Below, piece by piece: positions 45,731-57,700 of a stretch of DNA of 64,000 bases (within the stretch, counting starts at the first letter, position 1; each line of letters begins with the position of its first letter). The notes under the pieces are model-generated. The model searched no databases, had not been told where the DNA came from, and worked only from the letters and a program-made list of their open reading frames with translations. This DNA comes from Amylostereum areolatum. Taxonomy: Eukaryota > Basidiomycota > Agaricomycetes > Russulales > Stereaceae. The DNA lies in the NCBI GenBank assembly GCA_012932865.1, contig SAXG01000081.1, positions 62,001-126,000 of the forward strand, read 5' to 3'. The translations under genes were made by a program, and so were the position numbers.

Positions 45731-47450
45731 ATGGCTTCATCTACCCCCGAGGACCCCCTTTTCCCCCCTATTGAGAGCCGGGGCGTGCACAACTTTCTCT
45801 TGGAGGCTCACAACATCATGACTGAGGCTCGTTTCATCATTCAATCCCTTCCAAATGCGGAGCGCACAGCGGTGGAGAGGATCTGTTTACAGCTCGACGC
45901 TATCAATCGCATCCTTATGGGCCTTGTGGATCCCCTGACATTGGAGGATGAACGCCATGCACTCATAGACTCTGTCGACACCATCCTCAGTCCTCTCCGC
46001 CGGTTTCTCGAGACAGCCGCTGAAGCGGATGATGCACCCGAAGTCCCTCGTGTCTTTACCGGGAATAGGGGGCGTCCAGCGTACTCTCTCGACCTCGGGC
46101 GTGCTCAACAGCTTCATGCGATGGGGAACTCATGGGAGGATGTAGCAAAGGCGATGGGTGTTAGCAGAAAAACCTTGGACAACCATATGCGGAGAGGGGG
46201 CCTCTCGTCGGCACGCCCAGCGTACACGGACATCGACGATGATGATCTAGACGAACTTGTCAGGGAGATCTCACATGAACACCCTTTCGAAGGCTCTGTA
46301 ATCCTGCGTGGCCATCTCAAATCGAGGGGTGTCAACGTATCGGCAAGACACGTCCAGGATAGTTTGCGTCGGGTGGATCCGTTGGGGACCTTGACTCGGT
46401 GAGTGGTAATCTTCTCTACCAGGCATTGTCGATCAATGCCCGGACATTCTGTGGCTTACATATACTCAGGTGGTCGGGGATTATCAAGAGGCGTGTATAT
46501 CGCGTCCGTGGGGCAAACGCACTGTGGCACATGGATGGGAACGAGAAACTTCGCCCGTGGGGGTTCTACATTCATGGTTGCATCGACGGCCACTCACGGC
46601 TCATCATCTACCTGGATTGTCGCCTTAACAAGAAAGCGGAGACAGTGAAATCAATATTTCTCGATGCAGTCGCTCAATATGGATGGCCGAGCCGGGTTCG
46701 CGGTGATTTTGGGACGGAGAACAATGCCGTGGAGGTCGTGATGGTTGGGAAACGCGGAGAGGCTCACAGAGCATACCTTCGAGGCCGGTGCGCTTACTGC
46801 TGCATCAGATTGACTTACAACTTAAGTATCACGCTCACAGATCTCTGAACAATATACGTATTGAACGTTTGTGGCGGGACGTCCGCAAGGGAACGATTGA
46901 GACGTTCCGGCAAATTTTCTTCCATCTCGAGAAGTGTGGGCTACTCGACGTCGACGACAACATCCACATGGATTGCCTCAAACTCGTTTTCCAGCCACGC
47001 ATACAAGAGTCTTTGAATCGAACTATCGACGCATGGAACCATCACAAGGTCCGCACAGCTGGAAACCGTACTCCGGTGGCCATATTCGAGCTGAGCCGAG
47101 AGGCGGCGATGCGAAGGGGCTACTGGACAGGAGACCCAGGCGACTCGGTGGAGACCGCTTCCGACCCACTGTATGGTGTTGAAACGGATGCTCCCCATCC
47201 GCCAGAGGAGGAGGTCGAGGGGGAAAGGTTGGACAGAGAAGAGATGGAGGATGACGGTGATGATGACTATGATGGTCTTGCGGAGGCAAGAGAGCTGCTG
47301 TCAGACATGGACCTGACAGCAGATGATGGAAACTGGGGGATTGATGTGTATTGTGAGGCTGTCCTGAAGCTGACCTCTCGCTTGGCGGCGGAGTCCCAGG
47401 ATGAGGATGCTGAGTTGGACCACCACTCGAGTTCGGGTTCGAGTACATAA
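45731..47450 (+). CDS. Integrase-like DDE transposase
   Basis: Three exons joined in phase: 45731-46398, 46470-46787, 46841-47450 (introns 71 and 53 nt), 531 aa. N-terminal helical region (residues 1-100), then a helix-turn-helix NSWEDVAKAMGVSRKTLDNH. The integrase-fold catalytic core follows: WHMDGNEKLRPWGFYIHGCI (first D), SRVRGDFGTENN (second D) and NNIRIERLWRDVRKG (E). It resembles the 'integrase core domain' proteins common in agaricomycetes and some animals, in which IERLWRDV is characteristic. After LNRTIDAWNHHKVRTAGNRT comes an acidic C-terminus (EEMEDDGDDDYDG) of about 130 residues. All three catalytic residues and both introns are intact, so it could be active. Predicted to cut and join the TIR ends of 45402-53532. 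Confidence 0.88.
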
Positions 47451-48268
47451 TGTTTGTTTTATTTTGGCATTAATACAGAGAGAATACGGTGTATATACAC
47501 ACTATAGACCTCATCAAACCTTCCGAGGGACATTCTGAGGATCAGTTCGCATAGGAGGGGCGAGACTTGGTGAGTTGGGAGACCATTGTGACACTGTGAC
47601 ACCGTGACATTGGGATCGGGTGGTGGTATATTCTAAAACTTGGGGCTCCTGCAGTTAAGCTCTGATACTGTTTTGAGGACAAGATATACTGAATGGATAC
47701 ATTATGGCTCATATGGATTGTACCATTACTGAGCCATTCAGGTGTAACGGCGGGAAACATTGGAGGAGCAAGATCATGTGACCTGTGCATGCACAAAGCG
47801 ACTTTCCTCATAGTTGAAGCAGTGGCACAACTTTATGGTACCTTCTTTGCTGGACTTATTTTTGGCCTGTACATATACCTGGTAGGGTCTCATATCCAGA
47901 AAATTTAGAGGATATGAGTGCATTAATTGATCTCTGTAATCCAAAGTATGTGTACCACTCCCGTGTCCCGCGCATGCTGACAAAGCAGGTCTCCAAGTTT
48001 GCGCGAGTTCCCCCAATCTGTTCACATAGCTCAGAATCCAACCACCAGAAATCCATGAGACGTATGTCAAGGATTCACAATGATATGGAGTATATAATGA
48101 GCCAAAAAAATCGGAAAACGATCCAAAAAATCTTCCTTCGTATCAATTCCGTCTTCACTACTACACAAGAGACACGCGTACCGCTCTAACAGAATTGTAT
48201 ACATTAATTATGTTGTACTCGTTCGGAAATACAGGAAATACATGTTGCTATCTCGCATAAGCCTTCAG
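47451..48268. other. Convergent 3' spacer inside the transposon
   Basis: About 800 AT-richer bases between the 3' ends of the transposase and the accessory gene. No protein recognised; presumably terminators and 3' UTRs of both genes. Confidence 0.55.
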
Positions 48269-51200
48269 CTAAATCGCTCCAAACCTCCGTGCTTGATCGA
48301 GTAAGACAGCCATGATATCGCTCGTCATTTGTTCCCAGTGCGATGACCGAAAAGCACCAGCAAGTGCGATCTTGTCAGGATGATAAAGCTGGAGTGACAT
48401 GACGGTAAGTTCAAGTGCATCGATTTGTGAGCATTGAGTGGAATTGAAGGGACAAATAGGATCTAACGCACTTTTGCAAGACGATGGAACTGCGCCTTCT
48501 TCGAGAGAACTTGCATATCACTTGTAGCTGGACGTTGATTAGCAGGAAGGCCGGGTACTGGGAAATCCCTCAAGAGTGTTGATACAAAGGAGTCCCAGCG
48601 CACAATGTTCCGAAGAGCCTGAACTCCTGCCAACTGATCTGCTTCCCACTTCGTCTGACTCACAGATGCTCTCCTCGCGGTTTGCGGCGATCGTCGAGAC
48701 GAGTGTCCAGATGCTGAAGTAGATGGAGGACGGCAAGCGGAATGCTTAGCCTTTTTCCCACCAGGCGAAGGCTTCGTTGACGACCGCGTTCGTTGGCCGG
48801 TCTTCTGTGGGTGCTCACCATCAGACTCGTCTGAGGATAAGCTCATCCATGGGCCTTTTGACTTGTGGCCAGCACCCGGACGTGGTTTTTCGTGGTAGTA
48901 TTGTGGGCCGGAGGGACGTCGTTTTGCGCGGGCCGTTTTGTGAGGAGAATGAGTACTCGTGTCCGGCTTCTTGCCCTTCTCCCGGTGTGCCCGATAGGAC
49001 GAGGATGAGTCTGAATCTGAGCTAGCACGGTCGTCGATCTCGATGGGTCGGTGTGAACTCCCTGGCTGCGAGTCAAACATATCTGTGATATCTGATATAT
49101 GTTGTGAGTTCTGGTATCGTTTATGAGTTATACAATCGATAACTCACCTGGCTCATCCTCCCACCCCTGATCTCTCTGGCGTTTATGTTCCTCCCACTCT
49201 CGTTTCAGGCTTGAATCTGGAGGGTGATAAAGATACTAGTCAGGATATATGAACCATAAAACTGTACAGCAGAGACGTGACAAACCGCTCCCTAATTCCT
49301 CATTGATATCAAATGGTTCTGGAGACCGTGCGTCCGCTGATTCTCGAGGAGCAAACCCCTCATTTGACGGTGTAGGGCTTCCTGGATAGAAAAGGGGAGA
49401 GCTTGGAGGGGGGCTCTTCGCTTGGTATGTCGATGACATATGGTTTGTATGGGGCGGGAGCGGCGACGGTGGTAGCATAGTAGATGGTTCGGGAGAAATA
49501 GTCGTTCTGCTGTGTACAAAGTTGAAAGAAGTGAATTAGAGCATACATATCGTAGTCTAGATATTGCCTACGTCGTCTTCTTCTTCCACCCTCCCTTGGA
49601 CGCAGACTTCGTCGATGCCGCTTCATCACTCATTCCTGCGCTTACGCCGCCCGTCTCCTTGCTGCGGGTGAAATGCTGTCGTCCCGCTTGAGATGAACGG
49701 TTGTTTGTATTCTCTTCACTGCGTCCCTAAAAAACGGTAAGCGACAGGGAATAAAGCACCTTCAGAAACTATGAACCGGCTCCGGGGATTTTGAGGCTGC
49801 GAAGTGGCGACCATTTTTCCGATAATTTTGAGGTGTCTATTTGAACGTTGGTTAATGCTATCCAATAGATACAAGTGACTCGGGTTGGAAGACTGACCTT
49901 GTAATAACTCTGGAGTTTCTTGATTAAAGCCTTGATGAATTTGCAGAGAGTTGCTTCACATTCGCCATAGTTCGGGCCGTCGAAGGTGTCGTAAAAAGCT
50001 TCAATGATAGTGGTTAGGAAACGTTGGAGACCCCACTCGCCGCCTTGCAGTGTGTCGTGCTTGATCATCTTGTGGTTTGATGTGTGACCAAAGTGAGTAT
50101 TGAGCGCCGTGGTCAAGGATTCAACGGTGCAGTGCTTATCTTGCAGGTTGAGGGCATGTAGCGTTGAGTTTTCCCAAGCCGCGCGCGTGCCCATCTACAA
50201 ACTCGATCAGAAAGGAAGCCAGAGACAAGACATACAGAACTGAGGAACTGAACCCACCGGCAGTTTGGGTGGGGAACGATCCCCTTTGTGAATTTCGATA
50301 CGAAGATCACGTACAACCGGAGGGTCATACAAAGACCTGTCCATCGACTTGCGGAACCATCTCACTATGGCAAGAAGGGCAGACGAATACGGAACAATTT
50401 GAGCGATGAAATCACCTGGATCCGAGAGCTGCGCAAGCACAGCATACAAGCGAGATAGTATGTCGACGATGGGATGGATACCATATGGGCCAAAAGCGAC
50501 TTCGGAGACTAGCAAAGATTTCCAGATGGCGTCTGACACTCCACTTGCTTCTTCATCCGCAGCCAGCTGGATACGATTTGGCCAGAGGAGAATGAACTTG
50601 ATACTGTCGAGAAGCTTGTGGACTGGGTACGCAAACAGCTCTTTGATTTCTTCAGCTGACACCTGCTTGGGAAGGTTTTCGATCCCGAGGGCAACAATCT
50701 GGACCGCACGAAGGGGTTTGTCGTATTCCGGCATCATGGTCGTCTTCTCATCTTGAGGCCACTGTGAAAGAGAGGTGAGGTATGCGGTGAGTGCATGCAT
50801 CCACGGACGACAACTGAGGGAGACAAACCCAATAACAGTCCTCCTCACGTGCCGATGGCGGCGGGTTGATATTGAGCATAAGGCGCACCAGACTGGCGTG
50901 GCTTTCAGGAAAACCTGTCGAAGGGGCCTCGGAAGATCCTGACCCAGTCTTGGGGATTGCGGTTGCTGCGGGACTCCTGTCCGTGGTCCGAGTCTCGTTC
51001 TGGATGTCATACTTGAAAATAAAGGTCAGTATACGCAGAAACCGTGATGACGATATAACCTACATCCCCCGAGATTGTATCATTGGCCATTGTCGAAGAA
51101 CCACCATAGACGGATGGTGATTTGGGATGGGTAGGTGGATGCGCGTCTTTGGGTTCATCGACCTGTTCGATACCCGCCAGAGGTCAGCATCAGGGACTAT

Positions 51201-52698
51201 CCATATATAATGAAACAACGTACCATTGCAATTTCACCCTCCTCATCTCCGCTCTCGTCATCTCCACCCTTGCTGTCTCCGTCCTTATCATGTCTACCCA
51301 CATCCTCCCCACGCTCCTTCCCGCCCTCGTTCTCATCGTTGTCCTCGTTGTCCTCACTACCACTTGAACTCAATCCATTGGATATCTCTTCCTCGCTCTC
51401 GTCTTCCGATTCGTCGTCTAACTTCTTCGAGTGCTTGGCCTTGAGCGAATCACCTTTGGAGTGCCGAAAATCGAGGTCTCGGTGCCCTTGTGCGAGGGCG
51501 ATGAAGACGACATTTTTCCATGCTTTTCCGGCACCCTTGATGTTGGTGTTGAGCGCCGAATTCCTGTAAGTGATGTGTCTAATGTCAACACAGCACTGGC
51601 AAGGATGAGAACAATCAACGTACTTGTAGAGCATATCGGCATCTAGCTTGATAGCGCCATCGAAGGCACCAGGTGGATAAAGACGCGTACCGGAAACACC
51701 TTGATGGGAGCGCGCATCTAGGAGAACCCATGATCGAATGTCGAGGTGGGTGCTGAAGGCGGCTGAAATGGTGTCCGTCACAGTCTTGTGAGTCGCATCC
51801 AGCGGGAATGCCAATGTCCGGACAAAATCTTGTTTATGGAGGGAAAATAGCCTGTCCAATAGTATAAGAAGAGAAACAGAGAGGATACCGAAAAGACGCA
51901 CTGGTTAACACTTGGTCTACTGCACCGAGACGACGGCCTTGTATGCACCCAGCTCGTCGCCGGAATCAACACGACTGTGAACGACATCGTCTTGCCTGGC
52001 TTTTCTGCCGACGCAGACATCCCTCGTCCTGACTTTGTCGATTTTGATGGGCCTACGGACGGCTCGCGAGACTTGCTGGACGTCTTCGGTTTTTTGTACT
52101 TGGAATTCTCCCGTGCCTTTCCCTTCTCTTCCACGCCATCTGCCTCGCGCTGCTTGCGTTTTTTCGACCCTGGGATCTTGGCTGCTGCATCTTCTTTCGC
52201 CTACCATGCTATGTAAATTGGCTGCTATGACTGAGTAACCAGAAGACGTACCTTGGCGGCAGGATCAAACGGGGTGAACCCTCCACGGTCCCGAGCTTCC
52301 CTCTGTTGCGCGTGGCTCAAAAAAGAGGAACGAGAGGCATTGAGTGTCTCCCTTGTTGCACTTGGAGTACGAGCACCTTGAGTTGAACTAGAAGCGGTCG
52401 GTTGCTGTGGCTCTCGGCGGTCAGCGCGCTGTTCCGGCCCCTTCTACGCAACCGTGTTAGGATCGCGTGGAAACAGCAGTAGCATGCGAATGCATACCTT
52501 AGAAAGACGGTGCCAAATTGCTGGGTGGCCGCAATATGCACACAGGGTGGTGCCGGGTATCTCCCCTGTCGAGGACTCAGGTATAGTGGCTGGGAAAAAG
52601 GCCTCGCATGCCTGCGCAGAGTCTATGTCAATAACCAGGCAGTCTCCCATACGACACGGCCCCAGATCATCTGGATGGACCAGCCACGGATTCGCCAT
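48269..52698 (-). CDS. Large transposon accessory protein, zinc-knuckle N-terminus, multi-exon
   Basis: Minus-strand gene, ATG 52698 (MANPWLVHPDDLGPCRMGDC), probable stop 48269-48271 after AVLLDQARRFGAI. N-terminal C-x2-C...H pattern CAYCGHPAIWHRLSK suggests a small zinc finger. Then a basic, S/K-rich linker (GSKKRKQREADG, KYKKPKTSSKSREPSVGPSK) and a globular segment with FVRTLAFPLDATHKTVTDTI and RSWVLLDARSHQGVSGTRLY. A strongly acidic stretch (DDESEDESEEEISNG) follows, then a helical domain with AVQIVALGIENLPKQVSAEE and HKLLDSIKFILLWPNRIQLA, and TLHALNLQDKHCTVESLTTA. The 3' part is basic/serine-rich with RPIEIDDRASSDSDSSSS. More than ten short introns are needed; exact joins are not all resolved. 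Family and function unknown. Its place between the TIRs makes it part of the transposon. Confidence 0.6.
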
Positions 52699-53347
52699 GA
52701 CACCGGACGAGACGAGAGGATAGAGAAAAGACGGCGGAAGGGAGGAAGATAGGAGTCCGCGCTCTCGACCAACAAAGCCGTCGGAACCGCCGAAAAAGAG
52801 GAGGCAGCGGCCCCGCAACTCCTCTCCCACGCTCTTCCCTAATTGCCGGCCGCATTCCATGAATACATACAGCCAGGAGTCCTACATTTCACGTCGCGAG
52901 CGGAATATTGAGCGAAATTGCCCAACAATATCGCCCGTGAACAGAAACAGCGGCACCCACTGGTAGCCATCCATCTCAACCCAAAACCGTGACAGCAGCT
53001 CTGGAGACAGGCAAACACAGGCAAGAACCACGTACCAAGACGTCCATGATCCAAGTAGAGTAGTACCCCACTTGGCCGATGGCAGGAGATAGTATCCCAT
53101 CCGCTACAAAGACCAAAACACATCTCACCCGGCCACAGGCAGTGACCATCTGATATCCCCCACCATGGCAAAGAGAGACAACTCGGCGAGACACGACAAG
53201 GGAGGGGCCGTGGTGCTCTGTCAGTGTCTGAAGCAAACCATAAGGACGCGCGTCGCGAGCCAAGTTCAAACACTGCCCACTTCGGGCTCGATTTGGGAGC
53301 GTGAGACCTCCGCGCAAACCGCCGTGTGAGGCGACCTCAGATCAAAT

Positions 53348-53532
53348 TTGCGGGAGACCAACCTCCGCCAACATCTAAATCCATCGCCGTTCAACCTCGG
53401 CCGAAATCACAGAGACATTTCACCTCGGCCCAGATCTTTGTCGCCTCCCTCAACTTCGGCATGATTTTTCGAGGCCACAACCACCTCCGACAAAAAACAA
53501 CGAGTTCGATTTTTTACACAGTATCTGCGCCA
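53348..53532 (-). repeat. Right terminal inverted repeat of integrase-type transposon
   Basis: Inverse of 45402-45585. The outer 125 bases are nearly identical to the left copy (for example a G for T change after TATGGCGCA and a G for A within the GGCGACAAA segment). Confidence 0.85.
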
Positions 53533-53881
53533 TACAAGGAGACAACGGCACATGGTCCAAACTATGAACAACCGCCGCCTGACCTCGTTGATGACGAAGA
53601 AGAATATGACGTTGAAGACATCATCGACTCAAAGCCGACCTGCAACAAGAAAGGCATACAATACCTCGTCAAGTGGGCAGGCTATACTGACTCCGAGAAT
53701 ACCTGGCTCCCTCGCTCCTCACTCTCAAAGGTCACCGACATGATCGACGCCTTCCACAAATGCCATCCAAACGCACCTCGCCCTGTGCGTTCCCTCAGCA
53801 TCTCCTTTGACAATTTTCTCGCATCTACCCTTGCAGATGACATCGTGCTCCAGGCGAAAGCGCATCTTAAAGGGGGGGTAA
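53533..53881 (+). pseudogene. Gypsy element 1 pol, chromodomain end
   Basis: Third piece of element 1 pol: KETTAHGPNYEQPPPDLVDD, then a chromodomain (YDVEDIIDSKPTCNKKGIQY, LVKWAGYTDSENTWLPRSSL) and a tail ending in LQAKAHLKGG just before the right LTR. A purine-rich AAAGGGGGGG at 53869-53878 is the probable polypurine tract. Confidence 0.9.
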
Positions 53882-54304
53882 TGTCACGGATCACTCCATT
53901 TCTCTCTTCGTTTGCAGACCTCGTACACGCGACACGTCACGGCACATGACTTGCCTTCGCATCACATGCTTCAATGACGTTATTGCCCGGACTTCCGAGC
54001 GGGGTTCCGCATCCTTATCTATGACATCATTGCTCCGGACCTTTGTCCTCCGCCCCATGACTCCTTTCTTATTGTTCCCCCCGCTCGCACCACTATCGCA
54101 TCGCATCGCACCATCGTTCCCACTTGTATATAAGGACAGTGTTTCTCTTCCCTTTTCCCTAGACTGTCCATCTCGTCATACGGTACTGTAGCTTGCACTG
54201 CACTACCCTAGACCCGGCACTCTCGAATCCATTTGTTTCCCTCGCTCCTCCCATCGTCGCGACTTAGGCGGTTCTTTCGGTCTCATAAACTGCGTTTCTG
54301 ACAG
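53882..54304 (+). repeat. Right LTR of gypsy element 1
   Basis: 423 bp, TGTCACGG...TCTGACA; about 20 differences, mostly transitions, from 30315-30737. Followed by GCGGA at 54305-54309, the right target duplication. Confidence 0.92.
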
Positions 54305-54470
54305 CGGACCAATGTACATTGGGCACCTTGATCGTCGTTCACGGAAGGTCAAGGGCGAGGAGGGCTGCATGGGGCACAGTCTCGACGGTGGGGTAGAGGG
54401 GAATTTCGAGGTGAAGGCTCAGGGTAGCCATGTGCTCAACTATGGCCTCGGGGCCTGAGACAGTGGTAAA
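54305..54470 (-). pseudogene. Bem3-like gene, 5' portion
   Basis: Minus-strand reading FTPFTTVSGPEAIVEHMATL, EIPLYPTVETVPHAALLALD, LP, a TGA at 54340-54342 where R is likely, then TTIKVPNVHWSA. It joins in the same frame to the PX-domain exon at 30314 when the retroelement and one GCGGA are removed. The TGA is consistent with CGA to TGA. Confidence 0.7.
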
Positions 54471-54775
54471 AGGAGTAAAGACGAGCTCTTACCAGTGGAC
54501 TTTCTCACGCTGATGGCAAGTACGTCGGGTGAGATAGAGGCCTCGCGTGGCATGGTATGCCTAAGGGGTGCACGTAAGTGCTGGAGGAGAGAAGAGAGAA
54601 GAGAAAGGAGATCGAGAATGGGCAGTACTTGGATGCTCGGATATGTACTACCTGAACGTCACCGCCCATACGAATGGCTGTGTCCCAAGTACGTTTCTTG
54701 TTATAGTGATTTCGAAGCATTTCATAGGAATGAGCACAGCCTCGTTTACTATAAGGAACGACCGTGTACAAAATA
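54471..54775. other. Probable remains of the interrupted host gene
   Basis: Between the Bem3-like 5' exon and the pogo-type transposon. No clear exon is recognised. By position it should be more of the same host locus or an intron. Confidence 0.35.
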
Positions 54776-57700
54776 CTGTAGTTTTTCGACCGTAAGTTCG
54801 TAACGCCTAACGCGGGTGCGTCGGCCGAACAAACTTGGTCGTGTCATAACGCATAACGGGGGAGCTCTGAACCTCAAAGTGTTACACATGGGATAGGGTG
54901 TAAGATACAAAAATTGAAGTGAATAAAAGTACCTAGTGTCGCTCAAAGCTATCCCAATATGTGCTAACCCGCTTCCGCCGCTTTCCTCTCCCCAATTCCT
55001 CCGGTTCTGGGACTGCGACATTGCCTGGTTCAAGCTCGTCAGCGAGACCCAGGGTCGGCGGCGCCGGTTCACTGGCAGCGGCGTTGGGTGCGAGGGATAA
55101 GAGTTCCGACATGAGGTCCTGTGGATCAACCGCGGTGTCGTCGTGATCACCGCTGTCATCAGCATCCGTGAATGGCGACTCGTCTAGATCTTCTCTAGCC
55201 GTAGCGGTGTCGGTGGAACTTGAAGGACTTAGTGTTTGAGTTTCGATGCTTGTTTCCGGGTTGGTGGTTTCGACCTGGCGCCGAGAGTCGTCTGATATTT
55301 TCTTGTAGAGATCGGGGTCAGTGTCCGCAAGGTCTCGCAGCACTTTGAGGGCCGCAGAGCTAGTGATGGACTCGTAGGAGAGATCGAATCCGTTCGGGAC
55401 GGTGCATTGTTTGAATGCCTGTCAGTTTACTTGAGTACTAAGTTCTCAACGGAAGACAGAAACACAGACTGTTCAATCGGAAATCAACGCACCTTTTTCA
55501 CAAGCTCGGGATGGTCAATGTCGTGCCATGCCTTCAAGAACCACCGTACAGAACGGTTTCGAAGAGTCCCGATGCGAGAGTCAAGCTTGAGTGTGGCCGG
55601 GTCTCCGTCATTTTCAAGATATTGGAGCGTCTCTTCGACCACATCTTCCAGCTGCGAACGTCGGATGGAGAGTTTATATGGCCGTTGTATGCCCACATCA
55701 CATGGTTGAGCCTGGCCTGTCATGCCACCGGGGACATATCGAAGTCGGATCCATGGCCATCGACGAGCAACAATCTCGCGAAACTCGACGCTTCGATGAA
55801 CGGACCAGCAATCAAGCATGATGACGCATTCTTGATCGTTTGGAAGGTGAAGCGTGGCCTTGTGTCGCATGAAAAAGGGGACAATGACCAGCTCGAGGTA
55901 CTGTTCCATCAGAGTGAGGCTGGACCAGTAGTTCTTCGGGTTTGCGCTGAATACAAATCCAAGGTCTTGTGCGGCTTTGTATCCGCTCGCCGTCTCTGAA
56001 GGGAGAGCACGAGAAGTTGCGCCCTTCATCACAATTTGAGTAGGAAGAACTTCACCATTTGCAGCGACACCAACAACAGCTGTCCATGCACGTTTTTCCT
56101 CCTTATCCGTGACTGCCACCTGTTTGGATCCCTCGAGAGCGAATGTGCGTCCGTTCGTATCGGCAACCACTACTTGAGTCTGGTCAAAACTGACGAAGAG
56201 AGCAGGATGCCGAATCCCTGCATCACGGAAGAGGATAGCGAGACGAAGAAAGAGTTCCCACATTTGCTGGTCTGCATTTTCGGGAGTCTTCTGGGCGGCG
56301 CGGGTCGATGCGCGTGGAACCCACCGTAAGGATGCATAGAGGAACTTGCGAACAAAGGAATCCGAACACCGAAATTGACTACCATCTTCGGTTGCTGTTG
56401 CTTCAAGGAGTTCTGGGGCATGGTGTTTGATATGTGCTAGCATGATACCTCGCGCAATGTGGACACTGATAGGTATGCCTGCCTGCCGCAGTGTTGTAAG
56501 TTGCTTGACAACAGCCTCTTGTATGTCCGGGTATTCAATCTACACATGGTCACTTCGATAAGAATTGGTGCCAGAAAGGATCAAGAGAATGCGTACCAGT
56601 ATGCCGCTCCGTGTGGATTGCCCACCTGGCTTGATGCCACCTTTGTCAGTGATCCGTGCAAGAACTTCCGGCTTCCAGAATGGGAGACGGCCATCGTTCG
56701 GACGTTCGATCCAGCGGCCAAGTACTTGAGTGGTCAAGGTAGAGAATTGAGCCTTGTTGCGGTACTGCAGGATCCCGAGAATCTCTGCCGGACGCATGTG
56801 CGGACCTGCATCACGCGCTGCACTTCGTATCTGGTCAAAGATAAGCTTGTTGGTCCAATTGACACGCTTAGCGGCCTGATGTTCATGTTTACGCTTTCGA
56901 CCTCGGGGGTCACGATCAGAGTGCATATCCTCTTTGAAGACTCGAAACGGGCGCGTAAGCTCTGCAGTCTGGTCATCCGGTGTAGCGATGACGACTTTTG
57001 ATCCAAGGACAGCATTGATTATCACAGCGTTGGACGCCTTGTCAACACTTTTCTGTTCAGGAGCGGTAGTCAGAGATCTAGACAAAAAGAAGGGAGAACT
57101 TAACCAACCTCTGCTTTTTTACGATCACGAAAGCGCTGTTGACGTTTGTGATTGAGCTCGGCCCGATGTTCTTTTTTGGAGAGCTGCTTCAGGTTCTCTT
57201 GCGATTGAGCGAAGCGCCGTGCATCTGCTTCCTCCTCGAGGCGCTCGGCCTTCGTTATCAGACGTCTAGCCTCGGCTTCCTCGCGGGTGATTACAGGGAA
57301 GAAGGATGTGATTGAGGGTTTTGCAGGGATTCCTAATGAGGGCTAAATATGAGTGAGGGCTGACAACAATGGACCAAACACGTACGAGAACACATTGACC
57401 TATCGGACTCAACAGCGCGTGACTCAACTTTGGTTAAGGTCTTCAAACGAGCGAGTGGAGTGTTTGGCACTTCAATATCCGCTTTGAAACCCGGTTGCGA
57501 AACTGTTGCACTTGACGTGTCTTTGTGTTGTATCAGTGCCAGAGCCGCAGGAGCTTGCTTAGGCTGACTCTGTGACTCTGTGCCATGCTGAGAACCGGTG
57601 TTGCGACTCCCATCATGACGGGCTTTGATGATGTCGTCCGTGAGTCCAAAATCAATCTACACTTTTATCAGACTCGGACACAGTGAGGTGCGAGCATGAT

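Larger units (their letters stand above)
45402..53532. mobile_element. DNA transposon with long TIRs and integrase-like DDE transposase
   Basis: About 8.1 kb inserted in element 1. The left end TATGGCGCATATACTGTG and the right end (reverse complement TATGGCGCAGATACTGTG) begin inverted repeats that match almost perfectly for about 125 bases and remain recognisable to about 185. The target duplication is about 8 bp. It carries two convergent genes: a DDE/integrase-type transposase (45731-47450, plus) and a long multi-exon accessory gene (48269-52698, minus). It is not a retroelement: no RT, no LTR. The superfamily was not assigned; integrase-like DDE groups of eukaryotes (Ginger-, IS3EU- or IS481EU-type) are candidates, while hAT, Mutator and pogo do not fit the transposase. 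Confidence 0.85.
30315..54304 (+). mobile_element. Ty3/gypsy chromodomain element 1, split by two later insertions
   Basis: Outer element bounded by 423-bp LTRs starting TGTCACGG and ending TCTGACA, with matching GCGGA flanks. Its own sequence is in three pieces: 30315-34168, 44142-45401 and 53533-54304 (about 5.9 kb). Reading continues exactly across both gaps: protease, RT and RNase H before the first gap, integrase before the second, chromodomain after it. The two LTRs differ at roughly 20 positions by eye, mostly transitions, so it is the oldest layer of the nest. Defects: the leader and primer site are missing between the left LTR and gag, there is a C-run shift in gag, a 2-base insertion near 34015 and an in-frame TAA at 44788. 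Confidence 0.9.

Noticed and set aside
55511..55999. Plus-strand frame within the pogo element
   Set aside because: Antisense shadow of the DDE_1 transposase exon, which has clear catalytic motifs on the minus strand.
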